A stretch of 64,000 nucleotides of DNA from Streptomyces sp. TLI_105 (GCF_900105415.1 NZ_FNSM01000001.1:5047501-5111500), one strand, 5' to 3'. Positions 1 to 12,075 are shown, counted from the first letter of the stretch. A program made the numbers and translations. Notes: generated from the sequence alone by a model not told the origin.

Positions 1-2891
<2,891 letters not shown>

Positions 2892-2973
2892 TCAGTTGCT
2901 CGCGTCCACTGTGTTAGTTCTGAAGCAACGAACACGCCCCCTGCGGGGTGCGGCGGTTCGTGAACTTCATAGA

Positions 2974-3092
2974 GTTTCGGTGGTCATAGCGTTAGGGAAA
3001 CGCCCGGTTACATTCCGAACCCGGAAGCTAAGCCTTTCAGCGCCGATGGTACTGCAGGGGGGACCCTGTGGGAGAGTAGGACACCGCCGAAC
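2974..3092 (+). rRNA. rrf: 5S ribosomal RNA
   Basis: This is a 119-base 5S rRNA that starts GTTTCGGTGGTCATAGC and contains the conserved CCCGGTTACATTCCGAACCC segment. It follows the 23S gene after a spacer of about 80 bases and is the last gene of this rRNA operon. Its two ends pair (GTTTCGGTGG with CCGCCGAAC). Confidence 0.97.
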
Positions 3093-3105
3093 AATCATTG
3101 TGGGA

Positions 3106-3135
3106 AAGCCCCGCACCTCATGGTGCGGGGCTTTT
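3106..3135 (+). terminator. rRNA operon terminator
   Basis: A perfect 12-bp stem (AAGCCCCGCACC / GGTGCGGGGCTT) with a TCAT loop is followed by two more T residues. It sits 13 bases after the 5S gene. It also separates the rRNA operon from the convergent DUF58 gene, which ends about 60 bases further on. Confidence 0.93.
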
Positions 3136-3195
3136 CTGCGTTTACGGTCCGGCGGGCCGGATCTCCCTTCGGGACACGGCGCTGTCACCGGTTTT

Positions 3196-4506
3196 TCAGA
3201 GGCGGCCGGCTGCTTTCAGAGCGAGATAGGCGTCCGCCAGGGCGGGAGCGAGGGTCTCGGGGGTGGCGTCGACGACCGTGACGCCCTGGCGCCGGAGCTG
3301 ATCTGCGGTACGGGCGCGCTGGGACTGGGTCTGAGTGGCGGCCGCGGCCTCGTAGACCGCTTCGATCGTGCCGCGTCCCCCGGCCATGCGCGTCACATGG
3401 GGATCGGCGACGGAGGCCACCAGGACCGTGTGGCGCTGGGAGAGCTGGGGGAGGACCGGGAGGAGGCCCTCCTCGATCGGGGCGGCGTCGAGGCCGGTCA
3501 GGAGGACGATCAGCGAGCGGCGCGGAGCGCGTGCCAGGGCCGTCGCGGCGAGACCGCGTGCGTCGGTCTCCACGAGCTCGGGCTCCAGCGGGGCGAGGGC
3601 GTTGACCACGGCCGGCAGGACGTCGCCGGCGGAGCGGCCCTGGACCTGGGCGCGGAGGCGGCGGTCGTAGGCCAGGAGGTCCACGCGGTCACCGGCTCGG
3701 GAGGCGAGCGCGGTGAGGAGGAGGGCCGCGTCCATGGAGGCGTCCAGGCGGGGGACGTCGCCGACGCGCCCCGCCGAAGTGCGGCCGGTGTCGAGGACGA
3801 TCAGGATGTGCCGGTCGCGTTCGGGTCGCCAGGTGCGGACGGCCACGGTGGTCTGGCGGGCCGTGGCCCGCCAGTCGATCGAGCGGGTGTCGTCGCCGGG
3901 GACGTACTCGCGGAGGCTGTCGAACTCTGTCCCCTCGCCTCGGGTGAGCACGCTGGTGCGGCCGTCGAGCTCGCGGAGCCGGGCCAGGCGTGATGGCAGG
4001 TGTTTGCGGCTGGTGAAGGGCGGCAGGACACGGACGGTCCAGGGGACCTCGTGGTGGCCCTGGCGGGCCGCGAGGCCCAGGGGGCCGAACGAGCGGACAG
4101 TGATCCGTTCGGCATGGCGGTCGCCGCGGCGGGTCGGACGCAGGCTCGTGGTGAGTCGGCGGCGCTCGCCGGCGGGGACGGTCAGCCGGCGGCGTGAGGA
4201 GGCCTGTTCGGTGCCTGGGAGCCAGCTGCTGGGCGGCCAGGCGTCGCGGAGCTGGGCGCGGAGGCGGCGGCGGGACGGGTTGGTGACGGTGAGCTGGACC
4301 TCGGCCCCGTCACCGAGTCGAACGGATGTATCACCACTTCGGGTGAATTGGAGCGTTCGTACTGGCGCCGCCAGGGCGTAGTCGCACAGAATTGCGAGGG
4401 AGAGGGGCGCGTTCACCGCGAGCATCCCTGCCCAGCTGGGGGCGAGGAGGCCGACGGGGAGCGATCCGAGGGCGGCGAGCAGCGCGGTTCGTCCGGTGAG
4501 GGCCAT
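3196..4506 (-). CDS. DUF58 domain protein with von Willebrand A-like fold
   Basis: The 436-residue protein has one or two hydrophobic segments at the N-terminus (residues 5-45), a beta-rich middle, and a DUF58 core around residues 190-300. The core shows the hallmark EYVPGDD-R-IDWRATAR stretch followed by a vWA-like segment containing the VLDTGR motif. DUF58 proteins are partners of MoxR AAA ATPases, and the moxR gene is 12 bases upstream in the same operon. The role is inferred to be chaperone-like or cell-envelope maturation with MoxR; no substrate is known from the sequence. The gene is last in a five-gene operon and converges on the rRNA operon. Confidence 0.9.
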   Translation of the reverse strand: MALTGRTALLAALGSLPVGLLAPSWAGMLAVNAPLSLAILCDYALAAPVRTLQFTRSGDTSVRLGDGAEVQLTVTNPSRRRLRAQLRDAWPPSSWLPGTEQASSRRRLTVPAGERRRLTTSLRPTRRGDRHAERITVRSFGPLGLAARQGHHEVPWTVRVLPPFTSRKHLPSRLARLRELDGRTSVLTRGEGTEFDSLREYVPGDDTRSIDWRATARQTTVAVRTWRPERDRHILIVLDTGRTSAGRVGDVPRLDASMDAALLLTALASRAGDRVDLLAYDRRLRAQVQGRSAGDVLPAVVNALAPLEPELVETDARGLAATALARAPRRSLIVLLTGLDAAPIEEGLLPVLPQLSQRHTVLVASVADPHVTRMAGGRGTIEAVYEAAAATQTQSQRARTADQLRRQGVTVVDATPETLAPALADAYLALKAAGRL

Positions 4507-4518
4507 GGGGCGCCGTTC

Positions 4519-5502
4519 TCAGCGGGGGACGGGGACGTGGGCGAGGATCGAGTTGATGACGGAGTCGGGGGTGACCCCCTCCATCTCGGCCTCGGGCCGC
4601 AGGTGGATGCGATGACGCAGGGTGGGGAGAGCGAGGGCCTTCACATCGTCCGGGGTGACGTAGTCCCGGCCGGTGAGCCAGGCCCAGGCGCGGGCGGTGG
4701 AGAGCAGGGCGGTGGCGCCTCGGGGGGAGACCCCGAGCGTGAGCGAGGGGGATTCACGCGTGGCACGACAGATATCGACGACATAGCCGGCGATCTCGGT
4801 GGAGACCGAGACCTTGGCGACGGCGGCCCGGGCCGCTTCGAGCTCGGCGGGGCCCGCCACGGGGCGGACGCCGGCGGCCTTCAGGTCGCGGGGGTCGAAG
4901 CCCTCGGCGTGACGGGTGAGGACATGGATCTCGTCCGCGCGTGAGGGCAGAGGAACCGTCAGCTTGAGCAGGAAGCGGTCCAGTTGGGCCTCGGGGAGCG
5001 GGTAGGTGCCCTCGTACTCGACGGGGTTCTGGGTCGCGGCGACCAGAAACGGCTCCGGGAGGGGGCGCGGGGTGCCGTCGACCGTGACCTGACGCTCCTC
5101 CATCGCCTCCAGGAGGGAGGACTGGGTCTTCGGGGGCGTGCGGTTGATCTCGTCGGCGAGCAGCAGGTTGGTGAAGACCGGGCCGGGCTGGAAGGAGAAC
5201 TCGGCGGTGCGGGCGTCGTAGACCAGGGAGCCGGTGACGTCGCTGGGCATCAGGTCGGGGGTGAACTGGACGCGCTTGGTGTCGAGTTCGAGCGCGGCCG
5301 CCAGTGAGCGGACCAGGAGGGTCTTGGCGACTCCGGGGACGCCTTCGAGGAGGACGTGTCCCCGGCAGAGCAGGGCGACGACGAGACCGGTGACGGCGGG
5401 GTCCTGGCCGACCACGGCCTTCGCGATCTCGGTGCGCAGGGCCTCCAGGGAGGCGCGGGCGCTGTCCGAGTCCGTGGCGGTCTCGGGGGTCGGGGCGCTC
5501 AT
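4519..5502 (-). CDS. MoxR-family AAA+ ATPase
   Basis: This 327-residue AAA+ ATPase has a clear Walker A (GVPGVAKT, about residue 55), Walker B (LLADEINR) and sensor/arginine-finger region (PLPEAQLDRF), which is the standard MoxR layout and length. MoxR ATPases are thought to act as chaperones that insert cofactors or activate vWA-domain partners. The start at 5502 (MSAPTPET) overlaps the stop codon of the upstream gene by an ATGA, implying translational coupling. A long Arg/Pro-rich extension of the frame upstream of this start lies antisense-like over the previous gene and is not coding. Confidence 0.94.
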   Translation of the reverse strand: MSAPTPETATDSDSARASLEALRTEIAKAVVGQDPAVTGLVVALLCRGHVLLEGVPGVAKTLLVRSLAAALELDTKRVQFTPDLMPSDVTGSLVYDARTAEFSFQPGPVFTNLLLADEINRTPPKTQSSLLEAMEERQVTVDGTPRPLPEPFLVAATQNPVEYEGTYPLPEAQLDRFLLKLTVPLPSRADEIHVLTRHAEGFDPRDLKAAGVRPVAGPAELEAARAAVAKVSVSTEIAGYVVDICRATRESPSLTLGVSPRGATALLSTARAWAWLTGRDYVTPDDVKALALPTLRHRIHLRPEAEMEGVTPDSVINSILAHVPVPR

Positions 5503-6719
5503 GAGGTGCGTACCTCTCTTTCGAGGGCGTCGAGTTGGTCCGCCAGGCGGATGAGGGTGGCGTCGTCGGCGGGAGCCGGGCCGAAGAGGAGGTTCCTGGT
5601 GTCCGCCGTCGTCTCGGGGAGACGGGCGGAGAGTGCGGGGAGGAGACGGTCGGGGGAGTGGGCGTCCTGGACGGGGACGCCGAGCAGCGGGGCGAGCCGG
5701 GTGCGGGTCGCGGTGCGCAGGACGGAGGCGGCGCGGTCGCGGGCGTTCGCCTTGCGGTAGAGGCGGGCGCGGCCCTCGGTGGCCTCGGAGGCGCGGAGGG
5801 CGACGGGGAGGCGCTCGGTGACCAGGGGGCCGAGGCGGCGGCCGCGCCAGAGGGCGGCCAGCAGGGCCGCGAGGGCGAGTTGGAGGGTGCCCCACAGCCA
5901 GCCGGAGGGGATGAGAGCGAGGAAGTTGCCCGTGGTGTCGTCGGCGGGCGTGTCGGTGGTGGCCGAGGTGTCGGAGAGGGAGGGGAGGTACCAGACGAGA
6001 TGGGGCTGGGAGCCGAGGAGTTGCAGGGCCAGCGAGGCGTTGCCCCGTTGGTCGAGGTGGGAGTTGTAGAGGATGTCGGGCGAGCCGAGGAGGACGGTGT
6101 CGGTGGTGCCCGTGCCGCTGCCGGTGCCGGTGCCGGGGAGGAGGAGCAGGGTGGGCAGGCCGTCGGAGCGGTAGCAGGCCTCGGCGGGGGTGCCGGGGGA
6201 GGTCTCGTAGCGTTCGCCGCCGAGGTCGGCGCTGCCGGCGCGGGTGGCGGCCGGCAGGGCGCAGCCGGGGGCGCGTTCCTCCACCGGGGTGCTCGGGGCG
6301 CTGGTGACTCCCGGGGCCAGGGTGTCGAGGGAGGCGCGGCCCGCGCCGACGAGGACCGTGCGGGTGGCGGAGCCGGTCATGGCCGAGTGGAGTGTGGACT
6401 GCTGGGCGTCCGTCAGCAGGTCGGGGGTGGTGACCAGGAGGGTGGTTCCGGCGTCCGTGGCCGCCGTGGCCTCGGCCAGGGTGGTGACGAGGGTGACGGT
6501 GACGCCGCGGGCCTTGAGGAGTTCGGCGACGGCGCGGCTGCCCTGCGGGTCGGCGGAGCGCGGGTCGAGGGCGCCGTGGGCGTCGGTGGACCGGAAGGTC
6601 GCGAGGGCGAGGCCGCCGGTCAGGATCAGGGCGAGGACGAGGACCGCGCCGCGGACGCGGGTCCACACCTGGCGGGCGGAGGGGGCCGTCGAGGTGGTGC
6701 CGGTGACCGGGCGGCTCAT
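5499..6719 (-). CDS. DUF4350 domain membrane protein
   Basis: The 406-residue protein has a transmembrane segment near residues 20-42, an exported domain that resembles GATase-like DUF4350 (residues 45-240), a second hydrophobic segment around 275-295 (WLWGTLQLALAALLAALW), and a cytoplasmic tail. It overlaps its upstream neighbour by ATGA and its downstream neighbour moxR by ATGA. DUF4350 genes regularly sit between DUF4129 and MoxR genes in actinobacteria, which is the arrangement here. The biochemical role is unknown; an envelope-associated partner of the MoxR/DUF58 pair is the inference. Confidence 0.88.
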   Translation of the reverse strand: MSRPVTGTTSTAPSARQVWTRVRGAVLVLALILTGGLALATFRSTDAHGALDPRSADPQGSRAVAELLKARGVTVTLVTTLAEATAATDAGTTLLVTTPDLLTDAQQSTLHSAMTGSATRTVLVGAGRASLDTLAPGVTSAPSTPVEERAPGCALPAATRAGSADLGGERYETSPGTPAEACYRSDGLPTLLLLPGTGTGSGTGTTDTVLLGSPDILYNSHLDQRGNASLALQLLGSQPHLVWYLPSLSDTSATTDTPADDTTGNFLALIPSGWLWGTLQLALAALLAALWRGRRLGPLVTERLPVALRASEATEGRARLYRKANARDRAASVLRTATRTRLAPLLGVPVQDAHSPDRLLPALSARLPETTADTRNLLFGPAPADDATLIRLADQLDALEREVRTS

Positions 6720-7408
6720 GCGGGCGTCCCCGGGGAGGCGGTGTCGAGGGTCGGGCGGGTCCGTTCCAGGGCGGTGTCCAGTGCCTCGACGCGGCGGTAC
6801 GCGGGCTCGTCGGCGGTGCGGCCGCCGTACGTGACGTCGTCGAAGGCGCGGGCCGCGAGGCGCAGGTCGTCCGCGTGGGAGGGGAGGGAGCGGCCGGCTT
6901 CGGCGGCGGCCTCGTCGGCGGTGCGGCCGGGGCGGGGTTCGAGGAGGGTGCGCTCCTCCAGGGAGCGGACGATGGCCCGCATCCGTTCCTGGACGGCTTC
7001 GTTCCAGCGGCCGGCGGAGGCGTGCCGTGCGGCGGCCGTCCGGTGGTCCCGGGCGGTGCGGGGGCCGTCGGCGAAGAGGGAGTCGCCGGTGGTGCCGGGG
7101 GCCCGGTGCGGGGTGCCGAGGCGCCACCAGAGGGCGGCGACCAGGGCGGCCACCACCAGGACGATGACGACGAGGCCGAGGACGCCGCCCGGGGTGGCCC
7201 CGGAAGCGGTGCCGAAGAGGTCGTCCAGCCACTCCCAGAAGCGGTCGAGGCCGCGCTGGAGGAGGTTCGGGTCGTTCTCGTGGTACCTCGGATCGGACAG
7301 CTCCCGCTCCGCCGCCTCGCGGGCGGGGACGCGGGAGATGTCCACCGGTGTGTCGCCGTCGGCGCGCAGCCGTGCCAGTGCCGCGGCCGCTCCCCCCGTG
7401 AACGTCAC
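6716..7408 (-). CDS. DUF4129 domain membrane protein
   Basis: The 230-residue protein contains a single strong transmembrane helix (residues about 78-97, GVLGLVVIVLVVAALVAALWW) and a C-terminal DUF4129 region with the typical HAS-GRWNEAVQERMRAIVRSLEER helix. In many bacteria DUF4129 is the C-terminal part of transglutaminase-like membrane proteins; here it stands alone. It probably starts at GTG (7406-7408), four bases after the stop of the upstream gene, and overlaps the next gene by ATGA. Function unknown; part of the MoxR operon. Confidence 0.88.
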   Translation of the reverse strand: MTFTGGAAAALARLRADGDTPVDISRVPAREAAERELSDPRYHENDPNLLQRGLDRFWEWLDDLFGTASGATPGGVLGLVVIVLVVAALVAALWWRLGTPHRAPGTTGDSLFADGPRTARDHRTAAARHASAGRWNEAVQERMRAIVRSLEERTLLEPRPGRTADEAAAEAGRSLPSHADDLRLAARAFDDVTYGGRTADEPAYRRVEALDTALERTRPTLDTASPGTPA

Positions 7409-7412
7409 CGCA

Positions 7413-8627
7413 TCAGCCCCCGACGGTGTCGGTGCCCGGCGTGGGGCCGTAGCCGGGGAGACCCGCGGCCCGGGCCAGTTCGAGGTCCAGGGCTTCGCGG
7501 CGGATGCGCTGGTCCACGTAGAGGAGGACGGTCACGCCGGCCGAGATCGGGTAGGTGATCGCGCTGGTGATCACGCCGCCGATGCCCGTGATGATCAGGA
7601 ACGGCCAGCCGAACGTGGTGGTGGTGCCGGACATCAGGCCGGAGAAGCCCTCGCCGTCGACCGCGATGCCGATGATGGTGAACGGGATCGCGATGATCAT
7701 GGCGAAGAGGAAGATCAGCAGCTGCGTCAGCAGGGTGATGCCGAAGATCCGCCACCACGAGCCCCGCACCAGCTTCGCCGAGCGCTTCAGCGACGGGACG
7801 ACGCCTCGGCGCTCCAGCATGAGGGCGGGGGAGGAGAGGCTGAAGCGGATCATCAGCCAGAGGACCGCCGCGATGGCACCCAGACCGCCGAGGAAGGCCA
7901 GGGCCACGCCCGGGGCGCCGCCGATCAGGAGGCCGGGGAGCAGGCCGACGGTCATGATGGCGACGGCCATCGCCGCGAGGAGCAGGGTCAGACCGAGGAG
8001 CTGGAGCAGGCGCGGGCGGGCCTCCTGCCAGGCGGAGCCCAGCGAGACCGGGCGGCCGAGGATCGCGCGGCTGATGACGACGGTCAGCAGGGCGGCGCTC
8101 ACGAGCGACGCCACCATCGTCACCAGGAGCGACGGACCCAGGGCGATCAGGGAGGCCTGGGCCGAGTCGACGGACTGCTGCAGCTGCTCGGCGGGCGTGG
8201 CGTCGGCATTGACCTCGGGGGGCGCCGGCACGAGGTACCGCTGGGCCAGGATGTCGGCGATCTGGGAGATCACCGCGACCGTGACGGTGATGGTGAGGAC
8301 CGTGCGCCAGTAGGTGCGGAGGGTCTTCACCGCGCCGTCGAGGATCTCGCCCATGCCCAGCGGGCGCAGCGGGATGACTCCGGGCTTCGCGGCCGGAGGC
8401 CTGCCCCAGTGGACGTTCGGCGGCGGGGCTCCCCAGTTCTGGCCGGGTGCGGGAGGCGGTGTCCGGTCGGTCGGCGGGGACCACTGGCCGGCGGGCGGCT
8501 GGTCCTTGGACCACTGGACGGTGGAGCCGTTCGCCTCGGCCGGGGAGGGAGGTCCGGGGACCCCCGAGTCGTCCTGGCCGTCGGAGGGGGCGGATCCGGG
8601 CGAGGTCCAGCCCGGAGTGTCGTTCAC
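7413..8627 (-). CDS. polytopic membrane protein, GDPD membrane-domain family
   Basis: The 404-residue product has a Pro/Gly-rich cytoplasmic N-terminus of about 90 residues, then six or more hydrophobic segments and the GEILDGAVKTLRTYWRTVL helix typical of the glycerophosphoryl diester phosphodiesterase membrane domain family. The catalytic phosphodiesterase domain itself is absent. I chose the GTG start at 8627 because a GAGGTGG ribosome-binding site lies about 6 bases upstream; a longer frame up to 8762 lacks one. It is the first gene of the MoxR/DUF58 operon. Function unknown; envelope-related by context. Confidence 0.82.
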   Translation of the reverse strand: MNDTPGWTSPGSAPSDGQDDSGVPGPPSPAEANGSTVQWSKDQPPAGQWSPPTDRTPPPAPGQNWGAPPPNVHWGRPPAAKPGVIPLRPLGMGEILDGAVKTLRTYWRTVLTITVTVAVISQIADILAQRYLVPAPPEVNADATPAEQLQQSVDSAQASLIALGPSLLVTMVASLVSAALLTVVISRAILGRPVSLGSAWQEARPRLLQLLGLTLLLAAMAVAIMTVGLLPGLLIGGAPGVALAFLGGLGAIAAVLWLMIRFSLSSPALMLERRGVVPSLKRSAKLVRGSWWRIFGITLLTQLLIFLFAMIIAIPFTIIGIAVDGEGFSGLMSGTTTTFGWPFLIITGIGGVITSAITYPISAGVTVLLYVDQRIRREALDLELARAAGLPGYGPTPGTDTVGG

Positions 8628-9268
8628 GGTCGTCCACCTCGGAGGAATGGTCGCGGTGCCGGATCGGCGAACCGGCTCGGTCACGGCGGCCGACACCTGA
8701 CACGGCGGCGGGCCGGGTGCCATCGTGCCACGCGGGGCCCGCCCATGGGCCGGAGCCCGCATCTCCTTCGTACCTTTGTCCGGACCTTCATTGTGCGAGC
8801 GGCAGGCGGCACAGCGTGCGGATGCCCGATCAGGTCGCGCGAACCGCGCGTGGACGGGCCGAGCGGGCCGCCCTCCACGGGAGCGCGGCCCGGGCGGGGG
8901 GAGGCGCCGTGGGGCAGGTCCCGGCCCCTGACCCCGACCTCAGCCGAGGGCGGTGAAGCAAGCAGCACGACGACGCCGCGATCGCGTACATCCATCGCGT
9001 ACATCCGCCGGGTCCTATGTGCTCACCGTTCTTGAGGATCAGGTTGTGCGCTGCCAAGGCGGGGGCCGGGGCGGTCTTGTACTGCGCGCACACCTCAGGG
9101 GCTGCGGACAGCGCGTCCTTTTCGGTAGCTCCGGCGGACCAGTCACTGTCGGCTCGCTCGGAAGGTCGTAGGGCGTTTTCGCGAAGTAGCCTGATCCGTC
9201 CCATGGGCCGTGGAAGGCCGCGCAGGGTACGGTTCTGCGCGACCACGGGGGAGACGGGGGTGACATCC
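8628..9268. other. intergenic region between the MoxR operon and mtrA
   Basis: This spacer separates two divergently transcribed operons. Open frames exist on both strands but none shows a good ribosome-binding site or a recognisable product, and I do not call any. It must hold the promoter of the minus-strand MoxR operon and probably that of mtrA. Confidence 0.6.
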
Positions 9269-9385
9269 ATGACTGACATCAACACCCATGGACACGGACG
9301 GTCACCAGTGACTGATCTTGGACGTCGCCGCAGGTCAGTGAGGTATCTCACCAGCCGCCTTAGGACTGATACGGAAATGGGATGA
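9269..9385 (+). CDS. possible 38-residue leader ORF upstream of mtrA
   Basis: A short frame starting MTDINTHGHGRSP and ending DTEMG is preceded by the purine-rich GGGGGAGACGGGGGTG, about 6 bases before its ATG, and stops 7 bases before the mtrA ATG. The second half is very basic (RRRRSVRYLTSRLR). mtrA itself has a poor ribosome-binding site, so translational coupling is possible. There is no family evidence. A 14-base inverted repeat GTGAG-GTAT-CTCAC lies inside it at 9338-9351. It may equally be non-coding leader. Confidence 0.3.
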   Translation: MTDINTHGHGRSPVTDLGRRRRSVRYLTSRLRTDTEMG

Positions 9386-9392
9386 TGTCGAT

Positions 9393-10070
9393 ATGAAGGG
9401 ACGCGTTCTTGTCGTCGACGACGACACCGCACTGGCCGAGATGCTCGGCATCGTGCTGCGGGGTGAAGGGTTCGAGCCGTCGTTCGTCGCGGACGGTGAC
9501 AAGGCGCTTGCCGCTTTCAGAGAGGCCAAGCCCGATCTGGTGCTGCTGGACCTGATGCTGCCCGGAAGGGACGGCATCGAGGTGTGCCGGCTCATCCGCG
9601 CCGAGTCCGGTGTGCCGATCGTCATGCTCACGGCCAAGAGCGACACCGTCGACGTGGTCGTGGGTCTGGAGTCCGGCGCCGACGACTACATCGTGAAGCC
9701 GTTCAAGCCGAAGGAGCTCGTCGCCCGTATCCGGGCGCGGCTGCGGAGGTCCGAGGAGCCGGCTCCCGAGCAGCTCACCATCGGCGACCTGGTCATCGAC
9801 GTGGCCGGGCACTCCGTGAAGCGGGACGGGCAGTCCATCGCCCTGACCCCGCTGGAGTTCGACCTCCTGGTCGCGCTCGCGCGCAAGCCGTGGCAGGTCT
9901 TCACCCGCGAGGTCCTGCTCGAGCAGGTCTGGGGCTACCGGCACGCGGCCGACACCCGGCTGGTGAACGTGCACGTCCAGCGGCTCCGCTCGAAGGTCGA
10001 GAAGGACCCCGAGCGCCCGGAGATCGTGGTGACCGTCCGCGGTGTCGGCTACAAGGCGGGACCGAGCTGA
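9393..10070 (+). CDS. mtrA: response regulator MtrA
   Basis: The 225-residue OmpR-type regulator has a receiver domain with the acidic pair D9/D10, phospho-acceptor D53 (LVLLDLMLPGRDG), T80 and K102. Its C-terminal winged helix (about 130-222) contains FTREVLLEQVWGY and the ending VRGVGYKAG. Sequence, length and the adjacent mtrB and lpqB identify it as MtrA. In actinobacteria MtrA controls cell-wall and division genes, and in Streptomyces also development and antibiotic production (family knowledge). It is followed one base later by mtrB. The start at 9393 has only a weak ribosome-binding site. Confidence 0.96.
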   Translation: MKGRVLVVDDDTALAEMLGIVLRGEGFEPSFVADGDKALAAFREAKPDLVLLDLMLPGRDGIEVCRLIRAESGVPIVMLTAKSDTVDVVVGLESGADDYIVKPFKPKELVARIRARLRRSEEPAPEQLTIGDLVIDVAGHSVKRDGQSIALTPLEFDLLVALARKPWQVFTREVLLEQVWGYRHAADTRLVNVHVQRLRSKVEKDPERPEIVVTVRGVGYKAGPS

Positions 10071-10071
10071 C

Positions 10072-12075
10072 ATGACTGCGGGCAGTACTGCTCCGAAGCC
10101 CGGGGACCCGGGAGTCCGTACGGGGCGGACTGCCGGACCGGGGCGGGGGGGCTCGCGATTCGGCCGTCTGCTGCGCGGCGGAGGACTCCTCCGCAGCAGA
10201 CCGGTTCTGCGGCTCTTCGCGCGCTGGGTCCGCCGGCCGCTGCTGCCCGCGGTGCGGCTGTGGCGGCGGAACATCCAGCTGAGGATCGTCGCGGGCACCC
10301 TGCTCATGTCGCTCGGAGTGGTGCTGCTGCTCGGCATCGTCGTCATCGGGCAGGTCCGCAACGGCCTGCTCGACGCCAAGGAGAGGGCCGCCCAGAGCCA
10401 GGCCGCCGGGGGGTTCTCCGCCGCCCAGGACCGGGCGGCGACCACTCCCTCCGCCCCCGGTCAGCAGGACGGCGTGCGGGCCGGTGCCTCCGTGAACTGG
10501 CGCTCCACGCTGGTCGAGCAGCTCGCCAGCGGTGGTCAGAGCGCGTTCAACGTGGTCGCGCTCTCCCTCGACACCGGCGACACCGCGAGCCGGGGCGCCC
10601 GTGCCTCCGGCGAGGTCGACCCGACCACGAGCATCCCCGCCGACCTGCGGCACTCGGTCGCGCAGGGCGCCGGCACCTTCCAGAAGTTCACGCGGATCCA
10701 CTACACCAGCGGCAAGGCGTCCGAGCCGGGCCTGGTGATCGGCAAGCGGCTGAACGACGCCGACGGCGACCAGTACGAGCTGTACTACCTCTTCCCGCTG
10801 ACCCAGGAGGAGGACTCCCTCACCCTGGTCAAGGGGACCCTGGCGACCGCCGGGCTGTTCGTCGTCGTGCTGCTCGGCGCCATCGCCTGGCTCATGGTGC
10901 GGCAGGTCGTCACGCCCGTGCGGATGGCCGCCGGGATCGCCGAACGGCTCTCGGCCGGCCGCCTCCAGGAGCGCATGAAGGTCACCGGCGAGGACGACAT
11001 CGCGCGCCTCGGCGAGGCCTTCAACAAGATGGCCTCCAACCTCCAGCTCAAGATCCAGCAGCTGGAGGAGCTGTCGCGGATGCAGCGGCGGTTCGTCTCC
11101 GACGTCTCGCACGAGCTGCGGACCCCGCTGACCACGGTTCGGATGGCCGCCGACGTCATCCACGAGGCCCGCGTCGACTTCGACCCGATCACCGCCCGCT
11201 CCGCCGAACTCCTCGGCGACCAGCTCGACCGCTTCGAGTCGCTGCTCTCCGACCTCCTGGAGATCAGCCGCTTCGACGCGGGCGCGGCCGCCCTGGAAGC
11301 CGAGCCGATAGACCTGCGCCAGGTCGTCCGCCGTGTCATCGGCGGCGCCGAACCCCTCGCCGAGCGCAAGGGCACCCGGATCGTGGTCCTCGGCGACCAG
11401 CAGCCCGTGGTGGCCGAGGCGGACGCCCGCCGCGTCGAGCGGGTGCTGCGCAACCTCGTCGTCAACGCCGTCGAGCACGGCGAGGGCCGGGACGTGGTCG
11501 TGAAGCTCGCCGCCGCCGGCGGGGCCGTCGCCGTCGCCGTCCGCGACTACGGCGTCGGGCTCAAGCCGGGCGAGGCCACCCGGGTCTTCAACCGCTTCTG
11601 GCGCGCCGACCCCGCACGCGCGCGCACCACCGGCGGCACGGGCCTCGGCCTGTCGATCGCCGTGGAGGACGCGAGGCTGCACGGCGGCTGGCTCCAGGCC
11701 TGGGGCGAGGCCGGCGGCGGCTCGCAGTTCCGGCTCACCCTGCCGCGCACCGCGGACGAGCCGCTGCGGGGATCGCCGATCCCGCTGGAGCCCGAGGACT
11801 CCCGGCGCAACCGCGAGCAGACCGCCGCCGGACGCGACCAGGAGAGCGGCCGGCTCACCACCGTGCCCGCGCAGCCCGTCGGTGACCGGTCGGCGCTCGC
11901 CGTGCCGCCGAGGCTGCCCGGGCCGCCGCGGGCGACCGTCGATCCGACGGCGCTGCCCGGCAGCGGCGCACGGGTCGTGGCGCGGACGGCGACGGACGAC
12001 GGCGGCGGGACGGGCCCGGCGACGGCCGGGGGGAACGGGCATCTGGAGCGGGAGGACGGGACACGTGGGCGCTGA
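10072..12075 (+). CDS. mtrB: sensor histidine kinase MtrB
   Basis: The 667-residue membrane kinase has a basic, Gly/Arg-rich cytoplasmic N-terminus, TM1 at about residues 72-95, an extracytoplasmic sensor region to about 255, TM2 at about 256-278, HAMP, a dimerisation domain with phospho-acceptor H347 (SDVSHELRTPL), and an ATPase domain with N box NLVVNAVEHG, DYGVGL and GTGLGLSI. A Pro-rich tail of about 95 residues follows. It is the cognate kinase of MtrA. The ATG at 10072 lies one base after the mtrA stop, and the 3' end overlaps the lpqB GTG start, so all three genes are coupled. Confidence 0.95.
   Translation: MTAGSTAPKPGDPGVRTGRTAGPGRGGSRFGRLLRGGGLLRSRPVLRLFARWVRRPLLPAVRLWRRNIQLRIVAGTLLMSLGVVLLLGIVVIGQVRNGLLDAKERAAQSQAAGGFSAAQDRAATTPSAPGQQDGVRAGASVNWRSTLVEQLASGGQSAFNVVALSLDTGDTASRGARASGEVDPTTSIPADLRHSVAQGAGTFQKFTRIHYTSGKASEPGLVIGKRLNDADGDQYELYYLFPLTQEEDSLTLVKGTLATAGLFVVVLLGAIAWLMVRQVVTPVRMAAGIAERLSAGRLQERMKVTGEDDIARLGEAFNKMASNLQLKIQQLEELSRMQRRFVSDVSHELRTPLTTVRMAADVIHEARVDFDPITARSAELLGDQLDRFESLLSDLLEISRFDAGAAALEAEPIDLRQVVRRVIGGAEPLAERKGTRIVVLGDQQPVVAEADARRVERVLRNLVVNAVEHGEGRDVVVKLAAAGGAVAVAVRDYGVGLKPGEATRVFNRFWRADPARARTTGGTGLGLSIAVEDARLHGGWLQAWGEAGGGSQFRLTLPRTADEPLRGSPIPLEPEDSRRNREQTAAGRDQESGRLTTVPAQPVGDRSALAVPPRLPGPPRATVDPTALPGSGARVVARTATDDGGGTGPATAGGNGHLEREDGTRGR

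Noticed and set aside
5535..9035. Very long plus-strand Gly/Ala/Arg/Glu-rich open frame across the MoxR operon
   Set aside because: It lies antisense to four genes with clear families and its product has no recognisable motif.
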